Shown here: one piece after another, positions 16,557-23,028 of the stretch
Position numbering within the stretch: position 1 is the first letter of the stretch
Layout of the letters: each line of letters opens with the position of its first letter
Origin: an uncultured Bacteroidales bacterium
Lineage (GTDB): Bacteria > Bacteroidota > Bacteroidia > Bacteroidales > Muribaculaceae
Length of the DNA stretch: 34,240 bases
NCBI GenBank assembly: GCA_947176235.1
Contig: CAMWPM010000023.1
Span: 1 to 34,240 of the forward strand
Reading direction: 5' to 3'
Notes under the pieces: model-generated
The model's database searches: none
What the model was told of the DNA's origin: nothing
Seen by the model: the letters and a program-made list of their open reading frames with translations, nothing else
Position numbers and translations under genes: made by a program

Positions 16557-17153
16557 TCAATTGTTGTCGGACAGTCCTTTCAGTTTGTCCCATCGGGGAT
16601 CGGACGGAGCATCGGCAGCAGAGTCGGTAGCAGCGGCGTCCATGTCGTCCATCTCGTCGATGAGCTGATTCTCAAGCTCGGCGTCCTCATCGTCGTTGGC
16701 GCGAGCGCGGTGCTTCTTGAGAAGGGCACTCATGGCGCGGTTGCACTTACCGAGGGGATGGACGTGCTTGATGGGGATAGCGAGTGTGACGGTGTCGTTG
16801 AGCATGTAGGCTACGTTGAGGTAGTTGTCGCTGAACGGAATTTCCAGAAGATCGTCGCTATCGTCGTTGTAGTCGTCGCCATACTTCACCATGATGTGAT
16901 AGGTGGTGTCGATGGGGAAGTGGAGGTCGTCGAGACAACGGTCACAGAGAAGGACGACTTCACCGTTAATGACAAAGTTGAGATCATAGAAGTCATTCTT
17001 ATGATTCACTGTGAGCGCCACGGCCAAGTCGGCGTCACGGATGTCATTGTTCTCCATGTTGACAAAGAACTGCTTGCCGAGGTGGTACTCAAAATTGTGT
17101 ACACCCTCGGGCATGCTCTTCAACGGTAGCTTGAATTCTGAAAATTTACCCAC
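16557..17153 (-). CDS. DUF177 (YceD-like) protein, probable rRNA/ribosome-related factor
   Basis: DUF177 proteins are encoded next to rpmF across bacteria and have been linked with 23S rRNA accumulation; the mechanism is not settled. The Cys pair CDRCLDDLHFPI, the acidic central stretch DDYNDDSDDLLEIPFSDNYLNV and the ending LGKCNRAMSALLKKH fit the family. I place the start at GTG 17153 (VGKFSEFKLPLKSMPEG, 198 aa). This aligns with how Bacteroidales homologues begin. An ATG further upstream at 17210 would fall inside the promoter's −33 box and upstream of the predicted transcription start. The protein has a highly acidic, likely disordered C-terminus (NDDEDAELENQLIDEMDDMDAAATD). Confidence 0.9.
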   Translation of the reverse strand: MGKFSEFKLPLKSMPEGVHNFEYHLGKQFFVNMENNDIRDADLAVALTVNHKNDFYDLNFVINGEVVLLCDRCLDDLHFPIDTTYHIMVKYGDDYNDDSDDLLEIPFSDNYLNVAYMLNDTVTLAIPIKHVHPLGKCNRAMSALLKKHRARANDDEDAELENQLIDEMDDMDAAATDSAADAPSDPRWDKLKGLSDNN

Positions 17154-17179
17154 TGTTGCTGTAGATTGAAAAAACTTTG

Positions 17180-17210
17180 CAAAATTAGATATTATCTGCA
17201 AGAAAATCAA
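17180..17210 (-). promoter_or_regulatory. Bacteroidales-type promoter for DUF177–rpmF–fabH
   Basis: On the minus strand TTG (17208–17210) is followed by 20 nt and TAATTTTG (17180–17187). A start near 17173 would leave a leader of ~20 nt before the GTG at 17153. This supports the GTG start over the upstream ATG. Confidence 0.75.
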
Positions 17211-17240
17211 CTTTTTCTTAAAAAAAAAGAGGGAAGAGGG

Positions 17241-17296
17241 TTAGGAGTTAGGAGTAAGGAGTAAGGAGTTGAGAGATGGGAGATGGGAGATGGGAG
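17241..17296. repeat. Heptamer tandem array, eight units
   Basis: Eight consecutive 7-nt units read on the plus strand: TTAGGAG ×2, TAAGGAG ×2, TTGAGAG, ATGGGAG ×3. Variants occur in blocks, as expected from unit duplication. The period and core match the arrays at 12176–12210 and 14185–14206. It lies just upstream of the DUF177 promoter. Confidence 0.85.
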
Positions 17297-17405
17297 CTGT
17301 AAGATGCTGGTTGTTAATTATTTGGTAAAAGATGGGTCCGGAGTTTTGCAGGAGGGGGTTGTGGGAATGCACGATGCATGATGCACGATTAGTGGGGTGC
17401 GGGGC

Positions 17406-17452
17406 GGGCGCGATTTATCTTGCTACGCAAGCGCTAAAGCGATAACGCGCCC
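17406..17452. repeat. REP-like branched palindrome
   Basis: An outer stem pairs GGGCGCG (17406–17412) plus TTATC (17415–17419) with GATAA (17441–17445) plus CGCGCCC (17446–17452), with a 2-nt bulge. Inside are two small hairpins: TTGC-TAC-GCAA (17420–17430) and CGCT-AA-AGCG (17432–17441, sharing its final G with the outer stem). The layout is cloverleaf-like and resembles REP/REPIN-type intergenic elements. No transposase is nearby. Confidence 0.6.
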
Positions 17453-17596
17453 CTACTATAAGGAAGGGCAAAATCCGGAGAATTTTTATATCAAGAAAAA
17501 ATTGGTGCTTTTTTGACAGGTGGATGGGGGGATTCGGGTTGTAATTTTGCAGATAAATAGAGAACATTGACATTTTGGATGGATAGGAGAGGTGAA

Positions 17597-17815
17597 TCAG
17601 GAGGGCTGGAGGGTGGCGAGGATTGCCTGGAGCTCCTGATCGGTGGCGGTGAGTCGGCGGCGACATTCGTCGATGAGGGCTGTGGCGCGGCGGGTGTTGG
17701 CTGCGAGGCGGTCGATGTCACATTCGTCGCTCTGCATGTTGCGGAGGATTGCTTCGATCTGTGCGATGGCTTCGTTGTAGGTGAGTTCGGAGACGGGACG
17801 ATTGTCGGTGTTCAT
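17597..17815 (-). CDS. xseB: Exodeoxyribonuclease VII small subunit
   Basis: The 72-residue helical protein contains ELTYNEAIAQIEAILRNMQSDECDIDRLA, the XseB signature (a YxEAxxELExIVxxLE-type motif with a following D/L segment), and ends in a second helix. It pairs with XseA to form exonuclease VII, which degrades single-stranded DNA from both ends. It lies 15 nt after xseA. Confidence 0.94.
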   Translation of the reverse strand: MNTDNRPVSELTYNEAIAQIEAILRNMQSDECDIDRLAANTRRATALIDECRRRLTATDQELQAILATLQPS

Positions 17816-17830
17816 GGGGATGGGGGTGTT

Positions 17831-19147
17831 TTATTTGTTTTTGTGGGCGACGGACGTGATGACACCGTCGCGGAGCGAGGTGATGATTTCGGCTCCGTCG
17901 GGGATGAGATCGGGGGAGGTGACGGCATGACCGTCGACGCGGGTGATGGAGTAGCCGCGATTGAGGGTTGCCTGTGGCGAGAGGGCTTCGATGAGCTGGA
18001 GGCGGGAATCGAGACGCAGGCGGTGGCGGGAGATTACGGCGGCGGATGCGGCGGAGAGTGTGGCGGCAAGTGCATCAAGGCGTGCGCGGCGTGGAGCGAT
18101 GCGGCGGGAACTGATGCCGCTGACGCCTGAGATGGCTGCTCCGAGGCGTGAAGCCTGGCGACGGAGAGAGTCGCGTGCGGTGAGGGGGAGGACGCCGTGG
18201 AGATAGGAAAGCTGCTCGCGTGCTCCGCCGATGCGCTCGGTGACGAGTCGGGCGATGGTGGAGGATAGGTCGCGGAGGCGGTCGAGTGCTGCTCCGGCGC
18301 GTGAGATGAGCCATTCGGCGGCAGCGGTGGGTGTCTTGACGCGGAGGCTTGCGACGTAGTCGAGGACGGTGACGTCGCGCTCATGACCGATGCCTACGAT
18401 GACAGGGAGTGAGAAGCATGCGATGCGTGCGGCGAGGTCGTAGTCGTCGAAGGCAATAAGATCGGATGTGGCTCCTCCTCCACGGATGATGACTACGCCG
18501 TCATAGGAACCGGCGTCCTCTTCGATAGCGTCGAGTGCCTGAAGGACAGACGGAACGGTGCGCTCGCCCTGCATCACGGCGGGGAAGAGGCGGGTGGTGA
18601 ACCGGAGGCGGCGGGAGTTGGAGTAGATCTGGTTGATGAAATCGCCGTAGCCGGCTGCCCCGGGTGCTGAAATGACGGCGATGCGCAGGGGAATGTCGGA
18701 CCAGGGGAATTCGCGGTTGGCATCAAGAATACCTTCGGCCTTGAGGCGGGCAAGAATCTCGGCGCGGCGACGAACGAGGTCGCCCATGGTAAACTCGGGG
18801 TTGATGTCGGTGATGACGAGTGACAGTCCGAATACAGGGTGCATGGAGACTGAGGCGCGGACCATCAGGCGGATGCCGGAAGCGAATCTCTGTCCGGTGG
18901 CACTCTCGAAGCGGCGGGTCAGGACGGATGCCACGTTAGCCCAGATGATGCCGCGCGCCTTGGCAAGCTGGCGACCGGCCTCGTCCTTCTGCAGGAGCTC
19001 CATGTAGCAGTGGCCGCCACGGAAGGCTACGTCGGAAAGCTCGGCGGTGACCCATACGCCCTGAGTGGCGGGGGTGACGACGAGTCGGGCAATGAGCTGG
19101 TTGAGCTGCAGGAGTGTGACTGACTGCTCGGGAATGGAGGCTGACAT
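17831..19147 (-). CDS. xseA: Exodeoxyribonuclease VII large subunit
   Basis: XseA carries the catalytic domain of exonuclease VII. The N-terminal OB-fold is seen in VTLLQLNQLIARLVVTPATQGVWVTAELSD and GHCYMELLQKD. The catalytic part includes ISAPGAAGYGDFINQI, VIIRGGGATSDLIAFDDYDLA and VGIGHERDVTVLDYVASLRVKTPTAAAE. A coiled-coil segment and the ending LNRGYSITRVDGHAV follow. I start at the ATG 19147 (MSASIPEQ…, 438 aa), which leaves 17 nt after the previous stop. The longer frame from 19201 would overlap that gene and adds non-conserved residues. Confidence 0.96.
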   Translation of the reverse strand: MSASIPEQSVTLLQLNQLIARLVVTPATQGVWVTAELSDVAFRGGHCYMELLQKDEAGRQLAKARGIIWANVASVLTRRFESATGQRFASGIRLMVRASVSMHPVFGLSLVITDINPEFTMGDLVRRRAEILARLKAEGILDANREFPWSDIPLRIAVISAPGAAGYGDFINQIYSNSRRLRFTTRLFPAVMQGERTVPSVLQALDAIEEDAGSYDGVVIIRGGGATSDLIAFDDYDLAARIACFSLPVIVGIGHERDVTVLDYVASLRVKTPTAAAEWLISRAGAALDRLRDLSSTIARLVTERIGGAREQLSYLHGVLPLTARDSLRRQASRLGAAISGVSGISSRRIAPRRARLDALAATLSAASAAVISRHRLRLDSRLQLIEALSPQATLNRGYSITRVDGHAVTSPDLIPDGAEIITSLRDGVITSVAHKNK

Positions 19148-19164
19148 GGCGGGCGGGGATGAAA

Positions 19165-19791
19165 TCAGGGGACGGGCAGGGTCAGGGATGACTTGATCCA
19201 TGGCTCGACACGAGAGAAATCGTCGGGGAGGAGGTAGCCACGCATCGTGTGGATGAAGGTGACGGTTCGTGAGGCGGGATCAAAGTTGGCGGTGGCGAGG
19301 ATAAAGGGGAGTGAGTCGGCGACATCCGGGAGTGAGGCGAGCCCTTCGGGGGTGAGCCAGTCGGAGAATGAGGGATTGAGGGATGGCGCTGACTCCGCGG
19401 GGGTCCAGTCGGTACGGTAGAAGGAGATGCGGGAGTCGGGGAGGGGGGTGGCTACGGTGGAAATGACCATGAAAAGGGAGTCGGAGCCAACCTTGAGGGG
19501 ATAGATGGAGTGCTCGCCGACGCCGGAGGTGGTGAATGAGATATGGACGGAGTCGAGGGCAGTAACGGTGCTTGAACCTCCGAGACGATTGCGGGTGGGG
19601 GTGGAACTACCGTTGAGGAAATACTCGATCATGTAGAGCTTGCCATACTCGTCGAACTGAGGGAACAGGGTGCGGGGGGCGGACGTGAACGCCCGGCGGG
19701 GGGATATCTGAGCAAACGCCGTCATGGTCATCCCTGCCATGACGGCGAGAATGACCATGAAAAGCGGACGGAATGTGGAAGATATTTTCAT
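19165..19791 (-). CDS. Exported DUF3256 family protein
   Basis: The 208-residue protein has an N-terminal signal peptide (about 1–27, MVILAVMAGMTMTAFAQ). Recognisable DUF3256 features are PRTLFPQFDEYGKLYMIEYF, NRLGGSSTVTALDS and DSRISFYRTDWTPAE. The domain is, as far as I know, largely restricted to Bacteroidetes and has no assigned function. A periplasmic or secreted location is inferred from the signal peptide. It sits 23 nt after the DEAD-box helicase and 17 nt before xseA, so it shares their transcript without an evident functional link. Confidence 0.82.
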   Translation of the reverse strand: MKISSTFRPLFMVILAVMAGMTMTAFAQISPRRAFTSAPRTLFPQFDEYGKLYMIEYFLNGSSTPTRNRLGGSSTVTALDSVHISFTTSGVGEHSIYPLKVGSDSLFMVISTVATPLPDSRISFYRTDWTPAESAPSLNPSFSDWLTPEGLASLPDVADSLPFILATANFDPASRTVTFIHTMRGYLLPDDFSRVEPWIKSSLTLPVP

Positions 19792-19814
19792 TCGTCGGGG
19801 GGGATGATTGTTTT

Positions 19815-21572
19815 TTATTTCTTGCGCTTGGCGCGTTTCTTAAACATTTCGTAGGGGTCGGTTGTGTCGTCGGCAAAAGTGTCGCGTGACTTACGTCCGG
19901 CAGCCTTGGCGTAGTCCTTGTCGGGGTCGGCGATCTCGCAGTAGAGCCGCTTTCCGAGGAAGTCGCCTCCAGTGAGAGCCTGGGCTACCCGGCGGGCGTC
20001 CTTCTTCTTAACGTCGAAGAGGGAATAGGCGGGAAGGAGGTCGATACGACCGACGTCGACGCGCTGTCCGGGGACGTTCTTATTGAGCATCTCGATGAGA
20101 TTGCCTGCATAGAATCCGTCACGCTTGCCGACGTTGATGTAGAGGCGCTCCATGCCACGCTCGGCTGTACGTCGGTCCTTCTCCTTGTCGGTGAGATGGC
20201 GAGATTCGCCTTCCTTGCGGTCCTTCTTAGAGGGCTTTTCGTCGATGAAGTCGATCTTGGGTGCATCCTTATAATAGTCGAGGAGCCGGTTGAACTCAAG
20301 GGAGAGGATACGCTTGATCAGATCCTCGGAGGAGAGCCAGCCGAGCTTGCGGATGACTCCGGGGGTGTAGCGGTTCATCTCCTCTTCGTTGACCTGAACG
20401 CGCTCGATGCGGTCGGCGAGGGAGTAGAGCTGCTTCTCGATGATGTGCTCGGGGGTGGGGACGTCGCGGCGCTCGAATTTCTTGCCGATCTTCTTCTCGA
20501 TCTCGCGTAGCTTGCCTTTCTCGCGGGAGTGGATGATGGCGACGGAAACGCCGGTCTTTCCGGCACGACCGGTACGACCGGAGCGGTGGGTGTAGACGGC
20601 AGAGTCGTCGGGGAGACCGAAATTGATGACGTGGGTGAGGTCGTCGACGTCGAGACCTCGTGCGGCAACGTCGGTGGCGACAAGGAGGGTGATGACGCGG
20701 TCGCGGAATTTCTTCATCACGATGTCGCGCTGCTGCTGAGAGAGGTCGCCGTGGAGAGCGTCGGCGTTGTAGCCGTCCTGGATGAGCTTGTCGGCAATCT
20801 CCTGAGTGTCGCGGCGTGTGCGGCAGAAGATGATGGCGTAGATGTTGGGGTTGTCGTCGGCAATTCGCTTGAGGGCAAGATATTTGTCGCGGGCGTTGAC
20901 CATGTAGTAGACATGATGGACGGATGCGGCGCCTTCGTTGCGAGTGCCGATTACAAATTCCTCGTAGTCGTGCATGTAGCGCTTGGCAATCTTAGCGATC
21001 TCCGGGGGCATTGTGGCGGAGAACATGAGCATCTTGCGGTCGTCGGGGACTTTCTCGAGGATGGCGTTGATGGAATCAAGGAATCCCATGTTGAGCATCT
21101 CGTCGGCTTCGTCGAGGATGACGGTATGGACTCCGGAGAGGTCGACGACACCACGGTTGATGAGGTCAATGAGACGTCCCGGGGTGGCTACAATGATCTG
21201 GACGCCTTCGCGCAGGGCGCGGATCTGACTCTCGATGCTTGAGCCGCCATAGACGGGGAGAACGCGGAGTCTGTCGACGTACTTGGAGAAGTCGGCGAGG
21301 TCGCCTGCAATCTGGAGACAGAGTTCGCGTGTGGGGGAGAGGATGAGCGCCTGTGGCTGATTGTCGGCGGGGTTGATGCGCTGGATTACGGGAAGCCCGA
21401 ATGCTGCGGTCTTTCCGGTGCCGGTCTGTGCGAGGGCAACGACGTCGCCGTAGTCGGCGGAGAGGAGGTGGGGTATGACTTTTTCCTGTACGGGCATGGC
21501 GCCTTCGAAGCCGAGCTCGCGGACGGCACGGCAGAGGGGCTGGGAAACGCCTAATTCTTCAAATGTCTTCAT
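19815..21572 (-). CDS. DEAD-box RNA helicase with DbpA-type RNA-binding domain
   Basis: This 585-residue ATP-dependent RNA helicase is of the DeaD/CshA type. It shows the Q motif region (PVQEKVIPHL), Walker A AQTGTGKT (48–55), PTREL, TPGR, DEAD at 154–157, SAT at 185–187, and motif VI HRSGRTGRAG. After a charged linker (about 440–475, KKDRKEGESRHLTDKEKDRR) comes an RRM-like DbpA/CsdA RNA-binding domain (RLYINVGKRDGFYAGNLIEML…VDVGRIDLLPAYSLFDV). A lysine-rich tail (FKKRAKRKK) ends it. Roles in ribosome assembly, mRNA decay and cold adaptation are known for the family. Its upstream gap of 154 nt shows no exact consensus promoter. Confidence 0.95.
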   Translation of the reverse strand: MKTFEELGVSQPLCRAVRELGFEGAMPVQEKVIPHLLSADYGDVVALAQTGTGKTAAFGLPVIQRINPADNQPQALILSPTRELCLQIAGDLADFSKYVDRLRVLPVYGGSSIESQIRALREGVQIIVATPGRLIDLINRGVVDLSGVHTVILDEADEMLNMGFLDSINAILEKVPDDRKMLMFSATMPPEIAKIAKRYMHDYEEFVIGTRNEGAASVHHVYYMVNARDKYLALKRIADDNPNIYAIIFCRTRRDTQEIADKLIQDGYNADALHGDLSQQQRDIVMKKFRDRVITLLVATDVAARGLDVDDLTHVINFGLPDDSAVYTHRSGRTGRAGKTGVSVAIIHSREKGKLREIEKKIGKKFERRDVPTPEHIIEKQLYSLADRIERVQVNEEEMNRYTPGVIRKLGWLSSEDLIKRILSLEFNRLLDYYKDAPKIDFIDEKPSKKDRKEGESRHLTDKEKDRRTAERGMERLYINVGKRDGFYAGNLIEMLNKNVPGQRVDVGRIDLLPAYSLFDVKKKDARRVAQALTGGDFLGKRLYCEIADPDKDYAKAAGRKSRDTFADDTTDPYEMFKKRAKRKK

Positions 21573-21683
21573 ATCGGAGTGGGGTAGGTGTTAATAAAAA
21601 GATGATTATTCAGATATTTGCGGATCGGGGGAATATCGCCGGTCACGGAATAAGAACAACCCGACAGAAGGAAAAAGTTTAAT

Positions 21684-21704
21684 GTGTTATAGATTTTTAA
21701 ACAC
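21684..21704 (-). terminator. Weak hairpin after the M18 aminopeptidase gene
   Basis: A 5-bp stem (GTGTT … AACAC) with an 11-nt A/T-rich loop lies about 20 nt past the aminopeptidase stop. On the minus strand it is followed by ATTAAACTTTTT. The stem is short, so this is only a possible terminator between this gene and the helicase. Confidence 0.3.
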
Positions 21705-21726
21705 TATGAGGCTATCAAAGAAGCTA

Positions 21727-23028
21727 TCAGAGAGAGAAGAATGTGGAGAAAGCGCGGGTGATGTAGACGTGGTCGATGGCGGCGGATGTCTCGCGGCAGG
21801 AGTGCATCGCCCATTGAGCGGCTCCCATGTCGACACCGCGAAGATCCATCTGTGCGGTGAGGATGTTGCCGAGGGTTGACCCTCCTGCTACGTCGCTGTG
21901 GTTGACGAAATACTGGAAGGGGACGTCGGCCTTGCGGCAGATTGATGCGAAAACGGCAGCGGAATCGGCGTCAGTCATGTACTTGCAGTTGGCGTTGATC
22001 TTTATGACGGGACCGCCTCCGGGGATGGGATGGTTGGTGGGATCCTGCTTCTCGGGATAGTTGGGGTGGAGAGCATGCCCATTGTCGGCAGAAATCATGA
22101 ATGATGCTGCGATGGCGCGGAGGAAGGACTCTTCGTTGCCCCCGAGCGCCGTTACGACACGAGAAAGGAGGTCGCGGAGGACGGGGGATGCGGCACCCTG
22201 TTTGGTGCCGCTGCCGGTCTCCTCGTTATCAAAGATAGCCATCACTCGGGTGACAGGGCAGGGGGCGTCGGCTGTGGAGAGGAGGGCGGTGAGAGCGGCG
22301 TGAGCCATCGCAAGGTCGTCGATGCGTCCGGAAGACAGGAATTCGTGGTGGACGCCTACGAGAGCCGCCGGTGTGGTGTCGAACAGCGTGAGGTCGAAGT
22401 CGAGGATGTCGGAGGGGTCGACTGAGAGCTGATCGGCAACGAGGCGCAGCAGGAAATCGTCGGCTGACATATCGGCGGTGAGGCGTGCGATAACGGGCAA
22501 CATGTCCTTCTGGCGTGAAAGGGGGTTGCCATCGTTGACGGCACGGTTGTAGTGGATGGCGAGGTGTGGGATGGTGAGGAGAGGACGGTCGAAGCGTACG
22601 AGACGGGAGTCGGGGTGGAGGGGATCGTCGGTACGGATAATGACTCTGCCGGAGATGGAGAGGGGACGATCGAACCAGGTGTAGAGGATCGGGCCGCCGT
22701 AGACTTCGGTGTTGAGCTTCAGGATACCGCCTTCGGTGAGCATCTCGGGGTGGGGCTTGATGCGGAATCCGGGGGAATCGGAGTGGGCGGAGATGATGTG
22801 GAATCCGAGATGTGGATCGGCTGTGCCTGCGACGAATGCGAAGATGGCAGATCCGTTCTTTATGACATAGTAGCGTCCGCCGGGTGTAATGGACCATGCG
22901 TCGACGGGATCGAGGCGTGAGAAGCCGGCAGCGTCGAGGCGTTCGGCAATTGTGCGGACGGCGAAGAAATTGCAGGTTGATGCGTCAAGAAACGACATCA
23001 GATCGGTAACGACAGGCGAATTTTTCAT
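21727..23028 (-). CDS. M18 family aminopeptidase
   Basis: This di-zinc metalloaminopeptidase belongs to the M18 family (aspartyl aminopeptidase type) and releases N-terminal, often acidic, residues from peptides in the cytoplasm. Metal and catalytic motifs are visible: SAHSDSPGFRIKPHP (His and Asp), AIFDNEETGSGTKQGA (Asp, Glu-Glu), ISADNGHALHPNYP (Asp, His) and the C-terminal NHSDVAGGSTLGNI and MHSCRETSAAIDH (His). I use the ATG at 23028 (MKNSPVVTDLMSFLDAS, 433 aa), which matches the family N-terminus. It overlaps the end of the OstA-like gene by 44 nt. An in-frame start at 23076 would add 16 unlikely residues. Confidence 0.95.
   Translation of the reverse strand: MKNSPVVTDLMSFLDASTCNFFAVRTIAERLDAAGFSRLDPVDAWSITPGGRYYVIKNGSAIFAFVAGTADPHLGFHIISAHSDSPGFRIKPHPEMLTEGGILKLNTEVYGGPILYTWFDRPLSISGRVIIRTDDPLHPDSRLVRFDRPLLTIPHLAIHYNRAVNDGNPLSRQKDMLPVIARLTADMSADDFLLRLVADQLSVDPSDILDFDLTLFDTTPAALVGVHHEFLSSGRIDDLAMAHAALTALLSTADAPCPVTRVMAIFDNEETGSGTKQGAASPVLRDLLSRVVTALGGNEESFLRAIAASFMISADNGHALHPNYPEKQDPTNHPIPGGGPVIKINANCKYMTDADSAAVFASICRKADVPFQYFVNHSDVAGGSTLGNILTAQMDLRGVDMGAAQWAMHSCRETSAAIDHVYITRAFSTFFSL

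Larger units (their letters stand above)
17221..17596. other. Non-coding interval with repeats between xseB and DUF177
   Basis: No convincing gene is present in these 376 nt. From left to right it holds a heptamer array (17241–17296), a direct repeat of ATGCACGAT (17367–17375 and 17381–17389), a branched palindrome (17406–17452), and an A/T-rich segment (17455–17515). A plus-strand TAATTTTG (17542–17549) lacks a correctly spaced −33 box. The interval forms the 3' region of the xseB transcript. Confidence 0.7.

Noticed and set aside
17542-17549. Plus-strand TAATTTTG resembling a −7 box
   Set aside because: The nearest TTTG is 25 nt away and there is no plus-strand gene downstream.
20529-21242. 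Plus-strand open frame of 237 codons opposite the DEAD-box helicase
   Set aside because: Same composition bias; the helicase motifs on the minus strand account for the region.
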